Of a DNA stretch of 8,956 nucleotides, positions 1-7,074 are shown piece after piece. The notes below the pieces were generated by a model that was given only the letters and a program-made list of their open reading frames with translations, ran no database searches and had not been told where the DNA came from. Numbering within the stretch: the stretch's first letter is position 1; each line of letters opens with the position of its first letter. The DNA is from an uncultured Oscillospiraceae bacterium (lineage in GTDB: Bacteria > Bacillota > Clostridia > Oscillospirales > Oscillospiraceae): assembly GCA_944385065.1 (NCBI GenBank), contig CALWVX010000068.1, positions 1-8,956 of the forward strand, in the 5' to 3' direction. Position numbers and translations under genes: made by a program.

Positions 1-729
1 GACTGCGTGGAGGACCTGCGGGTCTATCCAACCCGGTGCTCTCAGGATATGATCGACCGGGCGCAGTCCGTCAAAGCCAAGTGCGCTGAGCTGCTGTACG
101 CGTACATTGATGTGGAGCCCGTCACCTTCAACCGGGGCTTCTATACCGTGGATGTGCGGTATTTCTACCGCATCACCGCCGACGCCTTTGTGGGGGCGGC
201 CCGCCCGGTGGAGGTGTGCGGCCTGGCGGTCTTTGACAAGCGGGCCGTGCTCTTCGGCAGCGACGGCGGAGCCAAGGTGTTCTCCTCTCAGGAGGAGAAC
301 GGGAACCAGGTCCAGTGCATGCCCCGGACCAGCGTACCCACCGCGGTGGTGGAGGCGGTGGATCCCCTGATCCTCAACTTGAAGCTGGTGGATGTGTGTG
401 AGTGCCGCCCCTGCGACTGTGTCTGTCTGGACATTCCGGAAGGCGTGACCGCCTGCTTCGGCGACGAGCTGGTCATGAGCGGCGATCTCCACCGGCTGTT
501 TGTCACCCTGGGTCAGTTCTCCATCATCCGTATGGAGCGGGACACCCAGCTGCTGATTCCCGCCTATGACTACTGCGTGCCCACCAAGGACTGCAGCTGC
601 GGCGGGGAAGAGCCGGGACAGGAGGACCCCTGCGAGATGTTCCAGCAGGTCCAGTTCCCGGTCAACGAGTTCTTCCCGCCCAACACCATTACCACCACCA
701 GCAGCGCCAGCCAGAGCTGCTGCCGGTAA
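1..729 (+). CDS. Cysteine-rich conserved hypothetical protein, 5' end cut by the window edge
   Basis: The reading frame is open from base 1. The GTG at base 7 has no ribosome binding site inside the window, so the real start is probably upstream and this is the C-terminal 242 or so residues. I do not recognise a named domain. Numbering from the GTG codon, the protein has a well-formed alpha/beta-looking N-terminal two thirds with no signal peptide or membrane segment. It has at least 16 cysteines, including a dense cluster at 131-140 (CECRPCDCVC), a CSC at 196-198 and a terminal CC at 238-239. The tail from about 200 is acidic and then Ser/Thr-rich (TITTTSSASQSCCR). My recollection is that similar proteins occur as uncharacterised genes in clostridia. 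The cysteine density would suit metal binding or a disulfide-crosslinked structure such as a spore layer, but that is speculation. It stands alone on this strand and is closed by its own terminator. The frame is certain; the function is unknown. Confidence 0.75.
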   Translation, partial: DCVEDLRVYPTRCSQDMIDRAQSVKAKCAELLYAYIDVEPVTFNRGFYTVDVRYFYRITADAFVGAARPVEVCGLAVFDKRAVLFGSDGGAKVFSSQEENGNQVQCMPRTSVPTAVVEAVDPLILNLKLVDVCECRPCDCVCLDIPEGVTACFGDELVMSGDLHRLFVTLGQFSIIRMERDTQLLIPAYDYCVPTKDCSCGGEEPGQEDPCEMFQQVQFPVNEFFPPNTITTTSSASQSCCR

Positions 730-743
730 CTTTTATGGACAGC

Positions 744-776
744 AGAAGTGCCGCCGGCAAGGCGGCACTTCTGTTT
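744..776 (+). terminator. Intrinsic terminator after the cysteine-rich gene
   Basis: A perfect 12-bp stem (744-755 AGAAGTGCCGCC, 761-772 GGCGGCACTTCT) encloses a 5-base loop GGCAA and is followed by the short T-rich run GTTTG. It starts 14 bases after the TAA of the upstream gene. The T tract is short, but the stem is long and GC-rich. On the minus strand the stem is followed by GCTGTCC, so termination of the oncoming cls transcript here would be weak. Confidence 0.75.
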
Positions 777-842
777 GTGCGGGTTCTCCCTGGCAAGGGT
801 CAGATCACCTCGAACAGATGACCTGACACAGGTTCGGTTCCA

Positions 843-2369
843 TTACATCAGGGGGGCAAACACCCGCAGGATGCTCCGGTACAGCTGGAGCACGATGTTG
901 AGATGTTTGAACTGACGCAGGGAGACGGGCTGGCTGACTTTCAGCGTGTCCTCAAAATCCGCCCGGATGTCCCGGATACAGGGGGCCTCGCACAGCCACA
1001 CGCCGTCCTCGAAGTGGAGAAACAGGCTGCGGTAGTCCAGGTTGACGGTTCCCACCGTGGCAAAACGGTCATCCACGATAAAATTTTTGGCGTGAATGAA
1101 GCCCGGCGTGTACTCGTAAATCTGGACCCCCGCCTCCAGAAGGGGAGGATAGTGGGCCCGGGTGACCTCAAATACGTACCGCTTGTCCGGAATGTGGGGG
1201 GTAATGATCCGTACATCCACGCCGGACTTGGCCGCATTGCACAGGGCCGTGTTGGTGGCCACGTCGATAACCAGATAGGGCGTCGTGATATAGATATACT
1301 TTTTGGCCTTGGCGATCATGTTCAGATAGACCGCCTGGCCCACCGCCTCCCGGTCCAGGGGGGTGTCTGTATAGGGCTGTACATAGCCGGTCCAGGGCCG
1401 CACCTGGGAGGCAGGGGGACGGAAAAAGGAAAAATCCTCGTCCCAGCCGGCCGCGTGATCCCACATGGTCAGGAACATGACCGTCATGGACCAGACCGCG
1501 TCCCCCTCCAGCATGATGGCGCTGTCCTTCCAGTGCCCAAAGCGCTCCTTCACATTGATATACTCGTCAGCCAGGTTGATTCCCCCGGTAAAGCCGACTT
1601 TTCCGTCGATGATCAGGAACTTCCGGTGGTCCCGGTTGTTCAGGCGCAGGGACATGACGGGCAAGAAGCGGTTGAACACCCGGCACTGGATTCCTTTTTT
1701 GACCAGGGTTTCGTGATAATCCCGGGGCAGAGTGAACATGCACCCCATGTCGTCATAGATGACCCGAACCTCAACTCCCTGAGTGGCTTTCCGCTCCAGA
1801 ATGGACAGGATGCTGTCCCAGAACACCCCGGGCTGGATGATAAAATACTCCAGGAAAATATATTTTTCCGCCTTTTCCAGCTCCTCCAGCATGCGGGGAA
1901 AGGCCTTGTCTCCCAGAGAGAAGTACTCGGTTTCCGTGTTGGTGTAAGAGGGACAGTGAGCCCGCTGCTCCAGATAGGTGGCCTGGCTGGCCGCGTCGCC
2001 CCCCAGAGGGAGCAGATCGTCGGCCTTGAAATCCTCCTGAAGCACTGCCTCCGTCTTTCGGATCATCCACTGCATCCGCTTTTTGGTGCGCTTGGGCACA
2101 GAGCCGCCCCCCACCAGCAGATAGAACACCCCGCCGAACACAGGGAAGGGGAGGATCAGCAGAAGCCAGGCGATCTTATAGCCCGGTTCCATGCGGCTGC
2201 AGATGATGGCCAGGGCGGCCGCCACGCTCAGGCCGATGAAAAACCAGTACATTCCCACCGCGTGCTCGGAGAAAAAGTTTACCATCAGGATCAGGAACAC
2301 CACTTGGGAGAGCAGAGAAGCTCCCACCAGAACCGAGCGGTGGAACAGGATATACAGTATTTTTTTCAT
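843..2369 (-). CDS. cls: Cardiolipin synthase (phospholipase D family)
   Basis: This membrane enzyme joins two phosphatidylglycerol molecules, giving cardiolipin and glycerol. The 508 residues match the usual length of bacterial Cls proteins (about 480-510). Three hydrophobic segments lie at about 13-33, 39-58 and 66-87. Two phospholipase D catalytic domains follow. The first HKD motif is H248, K250, D255 (DHRKFLIID, then GFTGGIN). The second is H426, K428, D433 (IHAKNFIVDD, then GTVNLDYRS). Both HxKxxxxD motifs are complete, so the enzyme should be active. The ATG start is preceded by GAGGAGAA at good spacing. It lies 27 bases after the phosphoesterase gene on the same strand, so the two are probably cotranscribed. 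The family call is firm. Other PLD-type phospholipid synthases are possible on motifs alone, but the N-terminal membrane segments followed by two PLD domains are the Cls layout. Confidence 0.96.
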   Translation of the reverse strand: MKKILYILFHRSVLVGASLLSQVVFLILMVNFFSEHAVGMYWFFIGLSVAAALAIICSRMEPGYKIAWLLLILPFPVFGGVFYLLVGGGSVPKRTKKRMQWMIRKTEAVLQEDFKADDLLPLGGDAASQATYLEQRAHCPSYTNTETEYFSLGDKAFPRMLEELEKAEKYIFLEYFIIQPGVFWDSILSILERKATQGVEVRVIYDDMGCMFTLPRDYHETLVKKGIQCRVFNRFLPVMSLRLNNRDHRKFLIIDGKVGFTGGINLADEYINVKERFGHWKDSAIMLEGDAVWSMTVMFLTMWDHAAGWDEDFSFFRPPASQVRPWTGYVQPYTDTPLDREAVGQAVYLNMIAKAKKYIYITTPYLVIDVATNTALCNAAKSGVDVRIITPHIPDKRYVFEVTRAHYPPLLEAGVQIYEYTPGFIHAKNFIVDDRFATVGTVNLDYRSLFLHFEDGVWLCEAPCIRDIRADFEDTLKVSQPVSLRQFKHLNIVLQLYRSILRVFAPLM

Positions 2370-2396
2370 AGCGTTCTCCTCTCCGGAGCGGCCCGG

Positions 2397-2855
2397 TCAC
2401 GAGACGGGCAGAATGGAACAGCTGATCCGGTCTCCCTCCAGCAGGATCAGCCCATAGGAGGAGCGGCCGGCTCCCGGGTTCAGGACCCACAGGCCGTCCT
2501 CCAGCTGCCGGCACAGCGACTGGTGGGTATGTCCGAACAGAAGAATGTCCGCCCGGACCGCCCGCGCGTCGGCGATGGCGGCGTCATAGCCGCTTTTGAC
2601 GCCCCACAGGTGGCCGTGGGAGAGAAGAATGGATTTCCCGGCCAGCGTGATCTGCTTTTTCGGGGGGAGAGTGGTCCAGCCGTCGCAGTTGCCCGGCACC
2701 ATGCAGACGGGCAGCCTGGGGTAGGCCCAGGAGAGCTCCTCGGCGTCTTCCAGCAGGTCGCCCAGATGGATGACCTGATCCGGATGATGGCAGTCCACCG
2801 CCTGATACATCCCGGAGCGGGAGCGGTGGGAGTCGGAGAAAACCAAAATTTTCAA
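2397..2855 (-). CDS. YfcE/MJ0936-type metallophosphoesterase
   Basis: This is a small cytoplasmic metal-dependent phosphodiesterase of the calcineurin-like superfamily, 152 residues, the usual size for the YfcE/MJ0936 group. The metal-binding motifs appear in order: DSH (8-10), GD (32-33), GNCD (55-58), SHGH (79-82) and GHTH (108-111). Relatives hydrolyse model phosphodiesters; the physiological substrate is generally unknown. I chose the TTG at 2855 because it puts the conserved MKILVFSDSH at the N terminus and has GAGGTGA five bases upstream. A much longer open frame upstream runs antisense across the divergent gene and is not credible. A GTG three codons upstream overlaps the ribosome binding site and is less likely. 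It is first in a probable two-gene operon with cls and is transcribed away from the gene at 2917. Confidence 0.9.
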   Translation of the reverse strand: MKILVFSDSHRSRSGMYQAVDCHHPDQVIHLGDLLEDAEELSWAYPRLPVCMVPGNCDGWTTLPPKKQITLAGKSILLSHGHLWGVKSGYDAAIADARAVRADILLFGHTHQSLCRQLEDGLWVLNPGAGRSSYGLILLEGDRISCSILPVS

Positions 2856-2860
2856 GGGTG

Positions 2861-2867
2861 TCACCTC
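2861..2867 (-). promoter_or_regulatory. Ribosome binding site deciding the TTG start of the phosphoesterase
   Basis: GAGGTGA on the minus strand lies five bases before the TTG codon at 2855-2853. No ATG is available near the conserved N terminus, so this site is what supports the unusual start codon. Confidence 0.6.
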
Positions 2868-2874
2868 GCGGGGG

Positions 2875-2892
2875 CTCCAGCATATACTGGAG
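2875..2892. repeat. Short inverted repeat between divergent genes
   Basis: CTCCAG (2875-2880) and CTGGAG (2887-2892) form a perfect 6-bp dyad around the spacer CATATA. It sits midway in the 61-base gap between the divergent genes at 2855 and 2917. A TATACT at 2883-2888 could be a plus-strand -10 element for the 2917 gene, but I see no convincing -35. It could be an operator or chance. Confidence 0.35.
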
Positions 2893-2916
2893 TAAATCAA
2901 AATGGGAGGGATGGAC

Positions 2917-3189
2917 ATGGAACCACGCTGTCCGCAGCCGGAAAACCCGAAGGCCAGGCTGGAACGGGAACGGGCCGCCGTGGAGCGGCTGGCACGGTCC
3001 GATGACGCCCGGCGGCTCCGGGCACTGCTCCAGGAGGAGAGCGCACAGGTCAATCAGGCCGCCCAGGCGGCAGCCCAGGGCAGCCCCGAGCAGCTGATGG
3101 CCATTGTGGACCGACTGGCCCGCTCTGAGGAGGGGGCAAACCTGCTCCGCCGCATCGAGGAGCAGGCAAAACAGGCCGGACTGGACTGA
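2917..3189 (+). CDS. Small charged helical protein of unknown function (first of three)
   Basis: A 90-residue protein rich in Arg, Glu, Ala and Gln, with no signal peptide or membrane segment and predicted by composition to be almost all helix. It contains an internal repeat: residues 22-40 (VERLARSDDARRLRALLQE) match 64-82 (VDRLARSEEGANLLRRIEE). These are separated by an Ala/Gln-rich linker (NQAAQAAAQ, about 46-54). I chose the ATG at 2917 because GGGAGGG (2904-2910) lies six bases upstream. The in-frame ATGs at 2902 and 2911 overlap or abut that site. It is divergent from the phosphoesterase and is followed 31 bases later by another small unknown gene. I do not recognise the family; similar small genes occur in clostridia by my recollection. 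Function unknown. Confidence 0.7.
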   Translation: MEPRCPQPENPKARLERERAAVERLARSDDARRLRALLQEESAQVNQAAQAAAQGSPEQLMAIVDRLARSEEGANLLRRIEEQAKQAGLD

Positions 3190-3220
3190 AGCGGTCCGGG
3201 ACAGGGAGGGAAGGGCGCGC

Positions 3221-3625
3221 GTGGCGGAACTGGAGGAAAAACTCAATGCCATTCTGGGCAATCAGGAGGCCATGGGGCAGATTATGGCCCTGGCCCGCTC
3301 TCTGTCCGGCGGTCAGCAGTCACAGACGGACGAATCCCCGGAAGAGGGAGAGCCGATGCAAGCCGTCCCGGCGGCGGAAAGTGCCTCTGATCTGACTTCC
3401 TTTCTGGATCAGCTGGACCCGGACATGATCCGGAAGGGACTGTCCATTGTCCGGCAGGTCCGGGAGGGGGAGGATCGAAACGCCGCCCTGCTGAACGCCC
3501 TGCGGCCCTTTGTCCGGGAGGAGCGGCGCGGCCGGCTGGACCGGGCACTGGAGATCGCCCGGATGACCCGGATGATCCGCGCCATGCTGGGGGCGCTGGG
3601 AAAGGGGGCGGGGGAGGGTGTATAA
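3221..3625 (+). CDS. Small hypothetical protein (second of three)
   Basis: A 134-residue protein of unknown function. The GTG start gives MAELEEKLNAILGNQEAMG at the N terminus, with a GGGAGGGAAGGG stretch (3204-3215) as ribosome binding site. The layout is a short amphipathic N-terminal helical segment (about 1-28, LNAILGNQEAMGQIMALA), an acidic Pro/Glu/Ser linker (about 34-56), then a basic helical C-terminal half (about 57-125, with a stretch DRALEIARMTRMIRAML). There is no signal peptide or clear transmembrane helix. The frame stays open upstream to base 3104, but that part overlaps the preceding gene and lacks a ribosome binding site. It overlaps the next gene by eight bases, so the two are likely translationally coupled. 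This three-gene arrangement looks conserved-hypothetical rather than spurious, because codon use resembles the neighbours. Confidence 0.72.
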   Translation: MAELEEKLNAILGNQEAMGQIMALARSLSGGQQSQTDESPEEGEPMQAVPAAESASDLTSFLDQLDPDMIRKGLSIVRQVREGEDRNAALLNALRPFVREERRGRLDRALEIARMTRMIRAMLGALGKGAGEGV

Positions 3626-3947
3626 TCGTTATATCCCGAGCAGTGAGGACTATACCTGGACCCGGGCGGAGGAACCGGAACGCGGACGGGCCGGCCCCCG
3701 GCCGGACAGGCGGGGAACCGGCCCGCTGGGCAGGCTCCTGGGGGGACAGGGCACCCTGTCCGCCCTGTGGGATGGAGAAGGGGGAGGCGGGCTGTCCGGT
3801 CTGCTGCGCGTCCTCCATCTGGAGAATGTGGACACAGGGGACATCCTGCTCCTGCTCATTGTCCTGTACTTATTGGCGGAGGGAGACGATCTGGACCTGC
3901 CCATCGCCCTGGGGCTGGTGCTGCTCCTGGGACTGGGAGAGGACTAG
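3618..3947 (+). CDS. Small membrane-associated hypothetical protein (third of three)
   Basis: A 109-residue protein starting at a GTG (MYNRYIPSSEDYTW). The purine-rich GGGGGAGG just before it lies in the end of the previous gene, which it overlaps by eight bases. The N-terminal third is polar, basic and Pro/Gly-rich (about 17-38). A glycine-rich stretch follows (53-61). The C-terminal segment, about 75-107, is strongly hydrophobic (DILLLLIVLYLLAEGDD, then LPIALGLVLLLGLG), interrupted by an acidic patch at 88-93. This could be two short membrane helices or a hairpin. The MYNRYIP start and Leu-rich end resemble small clostridial proteins I have seen without known function. No better in-frame start exists downstream. 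Its TAG shares the bases CTAG with the stop of the convergent gene. Confidence 0.68.
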   Translation: MYNRYIPSSEDYTWTRAEEPERGRAGPRPDRRGTGPLGRLLGGQGTLSALWDGEGGGGLSGLLRVLHLENVDTGDILLLLIVLYLLAEGDDLDLPIALGLVLLLGLGED

Positions 3948-4726
3948 CCGCCGTTCTGGCCCTGGGAGTCGCCCACCGTGTGCAGCTGCGTCCCGTCGGG
4001 CAGCTGGAACTGGGCGTTGGCGGGACAGGGGGCCTGGACAGGCGTATAGGCGGTCATGCGATAGACCACCTGGTCGTCCTCCAGCGTCTCGGCGGACACC
4101 AGCAGGCCGCTGTCCACACTGACCCAGTATCGGGTGATCAGGCCGGAATCGGGAGATTGGACCTCGACGAAAATACAGGGCAGGTCCCCCCGCAGCTCAT
4201 AGCCCGCGTCGGTGATCTCCTCCGGGGACAGCTCCACCACCGTCTCATAGGTGGGGATGTGCTGCGCCAGATCGGAGGAACGCTCGTCCGCCGGGGCGGT
4301 CTCATACCGGGAAGAGCCCTCGTACCAGTAATACAGCGTATCCGATCCGGTCAGATCGTGGCGGATCACGCCGGAGGGGCGGACCTGACGGCTGTGCGTC
4401 CAGCCTCCGTCCGTCCAGACCTGCACCTGGGTGGAGGACGAGCCCCCCTCCCAGATGGTCTCCACCGTCAGTTCCCGGTAATAGCTGTCCGGCCGGGACA
4501 GGGTGGCAACCACGGCGGGAGCTGTCTGCGGTGAGACCGACACCTGCTGATACAGCTCCGAGGAGGAGCCGGAGCCGGAGGAGTCGCCCGGGACCAGGCT
4601 GGCGTCAGGCAGAACTACCTCCGGGGTGTTCAGCGCGAAGAGGCTGCGCCCGAAGCTGGTGAACATGGCCCCGGCGATCAGCAGGACAATGGCCAGCACA
4701 ATAATGGTTCGGTTTCGGGGCTCCAT
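3944..4726 (-). CDS. Membrane-anchored LolA-like hypothetical protein
   Basis: A 260-residue protein with an N-terminal hydrophobic segment (about 7-25, TIIVLAIVLLIAGAMF) that should act as an uncleaved signal anchor. There is no lipobox cysteine. A Ser/Gly-rich linker follows (about 48-57), then a beta-rich extracytoplasmic domain. The C-terminal part (RYWVSVDSGLLVSAETLEDD at 199-218, later FQLPDGTQL at 240-248) looks like the LolA/RseB-type lipoprotein-binding fold, where strands of the form 'W-[IV]-D-x-x-[ST]-G-L' precede a 'F-x-L-P-x-G' end. That is inference from pattern, not a confirmed domain. A perfect AAAGGAGG lies seven bases before the ATG. It follows wecB after an 18-base gap and is the last gene of the trpS operon. 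A role in envelope or wall-polymer work is suggested by context only. Its TAG overlaps the stop of the convergent gene. Confidence 0.78.
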   Translation of the reverse strand: MEPRNRTIIVLAIVLLIAGAMFTSFGRSLFALNTPEVVLPDASLVPGDSSGSGSSSELYQQVSVSPQTAPAVVATLSRPDSYYRELTVETIWEGGSSSTQVQVWTDGGWTHSRQVRPSGVIRHDLTGSDTLYYWYEGSSRYETAPADERSSDLAQHIPTYETVVELSPEEITDAGYELRGDLPCIFVEVQSPDSGLITRYWVSVDSGLLVSAETLEDDQVVYRMTAYTPVQAPCPANAQFQLPDGTQLHTVGDSQGQNGG

Positions 4727-4744
4727 GGGCCGCCCTCCTTTGGG

Positions 4745-5911
4745 TCACAATTCCCGGGCCGTTCCGCCGTCAAAGGGTTCGGGCGGCTGGGACCGGAGGC
4801 CGAAGTGCCACTCAATGGCGTCGGCGATGCGCTGACAGGCCCGGCCATCCCCGTAGGGATTGACCGCGTGGGCCATCTGGTCATAGGCGGACTGGTCGGA
4901 CAGCAGCCGGGAGGCCAGAAGGAAAATCGGCTCCTCCTCCACGCCGGCCAGCTTGACCGTCCCCGCGCGCACGGCCTCCGGCCGCTCGGTCTCTCTCCGC
5001 AGGACAAGCACCGGCTTGCCCAGGGCGGGGGCCTCCTCCTGCAGGCCGCCGGAGTCGGTCATCACCAGATAGCACCGGGCCATCAGATTGTGCATCTCAT
5101 CCACTGCCAGAGGCGCGATCAGGTGGATGCGGGGGTGGCCGTCCAGATACTGATGGGCCGCCTCCTGAACCACCGGGGACAGGTGGACGGGGTAGACCAG
5201 CTCCGTCTCCGGGAAGGCGTCGGCGATCCGGCGCAGGGCGTTCATGATATGGGCCATGGGCTGCCCGTAGTTTTCCCGGCGGTGGCAGGTGACCAGCACC
5301 ACCTTGCGGTTGACATAATCAATTTCGTTGAGAACCTTCTCTGAAAAGGTAAAATCCTTGACAACAGTTGTGCGGAGAGCGTCGATCACGGTATTGCCGG
5401 TGAGAAACACGCCCTTGGCGATATTCTCTCTGGCCAGGTTGTCCCGGTTGGTGACGGTGGGGCAGAAGTGCAGGTCGGCGATGGCCCCCACCATCTTCCG
5501 GTTCATCTCCTCGGGAAAAGGAGACCACTTGTCATAGGTGCGCAGCCCGGCCTCCACATGGCCCACCGGGATCTTCTGATAGAAGGCGGCCAGGGCCCCG
5601 GCAAAGGTGGTGGAGGTGTCGCCGTGGACCAGCACCAGATCGGGGCGGGCCTGTTCCAGCACCTCCTCCACCCCCAGAAGGCATTTGGAGGTGATGGAGG
5701 ACAGGGTCTGCCGGGGCTGCATGATGTTCAGATCGAAATCGGGCTTGAGCCCGAAGATGTGCAGCACAGAGTCCAGCATCTCCCGGTGCTGGGCGGTGAC
5801 GCAGCACAGGGCCTCCAGCCCCGGGCGGCAGGAGAGCTCCAGGGCCAGCGGGGCCATTTTGATGGCCTCGGGCCGGGTGCCGAAAATCGTCATGACTTTG
5901 ATGTTGCTCAT
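4745..5911 (-). CDS. wecB: UDP-N-acetylglucosamine 2-epimerase, non-hydrolysing
   Basis: This cytoplasmic enzyme interconverts UDP-GlcNAc and UDP-ManNAc, the donor for the wall teichoic acid linkage unit and related polymers (also called MnaA). The 388 residues are a normal length. Family motifs appear in order: GTRPEAIK (11-18), VHGDTSTT (95-102), GHVEAGLRT (117-125), PEEMNRK (133-139), CHRREN (209-214), DSGGLQEEAP (286-295) and RRETERPE (305-312). D98, E120, E134 and H210 align with the catalytic residues known in E. coli WecB (D95, E117, E131, H213). All are present, so it should be active. The ATG overlaps the TGA of the upstream gene by four bases (ATGA), which implies translational coupling. 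A GAGGAGG lies 13 bases upstream, rather far. It works next to the WecA/TagO-like enzyme of the same operon. Confidence 0.97.
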   Translation of the reverse strand: MSNIKVMTIFGTRPEAIKMAPLALELSCRPGLEALCCVTAQHREMLDSVLHIFGLKPDFDLNIMQPRQTLSSITSKCLLGVEEVLEQARPDLVLVHGDTSTTFAGALAAFYQKIPVGHVEAGLRTYDKWSPFPEEMNRKMVGAIADLHFCPTVTNRDNLARENIAKGVFLTGNTVIDALRTTVVKDFTFSEKVLNEIDYVNRKVVLVTCHRRENYGQPMAHIMNALRRIADAFPETELVYPVHLSPVVQEAAHQYLDGHPRIHLIAPLAVDEMHNLMARCYLVMTDSGGLQEEAPALGKPVLVLRRETERPEAVRAGTVKLAGVEEEPIFLLASRLLSDQSAYDQMAHAVNPYGDGRACQRIADAIEWHFGLRSQPPEPFDGGTAREL

Positions 5912-7044
5912 TTGTCCGACTTGTCCTCCTCGCCGAAGAAATTTTCGCTGCCAGACAGCTGGGAACGGCCGCCCCGGCGGGACGGGGGAGAGGAGGAACC
6001 GCCCCCGTTGTGGTTCAGATACAGCATGGCGGCCACTCCGGCAGCCGCCGCCAGAGCCACCAGAAAGAGCATGGCCCGCAGCACGCCGATGGTGGTGAGC
6101 ACCACGGCGGACAGGCCCAGAATGGCGGAGATCACATAGAGCATGGCCACCGCCTGTTTCTGGGAGAAGCCCATGTCGATCAGTCGGTGGTGGATGTGCC
6201 CCCGGTCCGGGGTCATGGGGGACTGGCCCTTGGCCAGCCGGCGGAGGATGGCAAAGCAGGTGTCGAAGATGGGCAGTCCCAGCATGAGGAAGGGGACGGC
6301 AAAGGAAATAATGGTGTAGAATTTGAACAGCCCCTGGATGGACACCACCGCCAGGATGAAGCCCAGGAAGGTGGAACCCGTGTCGCCCATGAAGATTTTG
6401 GCCGGATTCAGGTTATAGGGCAGAAACCCGATGCACCCGCCGGCCAGGGCGGCGGTGAGCACGGCCACGTCGGGCTCGGCCACCACCAGGGCGATGACCA
6501 GCAGGGTCATGGAGCTGATGGTGGACACGCCGCAGGCCAGGCCGTCCAGCCCGTCGATCAGATTGACCGCGTTGGTGATGCCCACAATCCACAGCACGGT
6601 GATGGGGATCTCCAGCCAGCCCAGAACCCAGAAGGGGTTGGAGCTGAAGATGTTGGGGTTGGACAGGGCCTGGATCACATTGCCGGACAGAGCGGCGATC
6701 AGCGCCGCCCCGATCTGCACCAGCAGCTTGGGCAGGGCAGGCAGGGCGAAAATATCGTCAAAAATACCCAGGATCACAATGACCACCCCGCCCATCAGCA
6801 TGCCCTTCAGCTGCGGCGTGAGGGGGAGAAAGATCAGGACGCTGAGCATAAAGCCGAAAAAGATGGCCAGTCCCCCCATCCGGGGAATAGGGTGGTCGTG
6901 CATCCGGCGGCTGTCCTTGGGGACGTCCACCGCCCCCACCCGGAAGGCCAGAGATCGGATCACCGGTGTGGTGAGCAGGGCGACCAGAGCGGCGACCGCC
7001 AGCGCCGCCGCCGCGACGCCGACCACGGAAAGCTGTATGGTCAT
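5908..7044 (-). CDS. wecA: Undecaprenyl-phosphate GlcNAc-1-phosphate transferase (WecA/TagO type)
   Basis: This polytopic membrane enzyme of the MraY/WecA family moves GlcNAc-1-phosphate from UDP-GlcNAc to undecaprenyl phosphate. That is the first step of teichoic acid or other polymer synthesis, and in Gram-positives the gene is usually called tagO/tarO. The 378 residues contain about ten or eleven hydrophobic segments. Diagnostic motifs: HPIPRMGG (51-58), GIFDD with D96/D97 (93-97), NAVNLIDGLDGLA (158-170), NPAKIFMGDTGS (213-224) and PDRGHIHHRL (279-288). The last is the WecA-side cytoplasmic loop motif and favours this group over MraY. After the last helix there is a 33-residue hydrophilic tail (346-378) with Gly/Ser, Arg-rich and then acidic parts, beyond the conserved core. 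AAAGGAG precedes the ATG. The start is 30 bases after trpS, and the end overlaps wecB by four bases. Confidence 0.95.
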   Translation of the reverse strand: MTIQLSVVGVAAAALAVAALVALLTTPVIRSLAFRVGAVDVPKDSRRMHDHPIPRMGGLAIFFGFMLSVLIFLPLTPQLKGMLMGGVVIVILGIFDDIFALPALPKLLVQIGAALIAALSGNVIQALSNPNIFSSNPFWVLGWLEIPITVLWIVGITNAVNLIDGLDGLACGVSTISSMTLLVIALVVAEPDVAVLTAALAGGCIGFLPYNLNPAKIFMGDTGSTFLGFILAVVSIQGLFKFYTIISFAVPFLMLGLPIFDTCFAILRRLAKGQSPMTPDRGHIHHRLIDMGFSQKQAVAMLYVISAILGLSAVVLTTIGVLRAMLFLVALAAAAGVAAMLYLNHNGGGSSSPPSRRGGRSQLSGSENFFGEEDKSDK

Positions 7045-7074
7045 AGGGAACTCCTTTATTCAGCGGGCGCGGCT

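Noticed and set aside
781..842. Terminator for cls on the minus strand
   Set aside because: Small inverted repeats exist (for example ACCTG-TGT-CAGGT) but none is followed by a T-run, so no terminator is annotated.
903..3005. A 700-codon open frame on the plus strand opposite cls and the phosphoesterase
   Set aside because: It lies antisense to two genes with intact catalytic motifs, has no recognisable domain and is His/Gly/Pro/Gln-rich as expected for a complement frame in GC-rich DNA.
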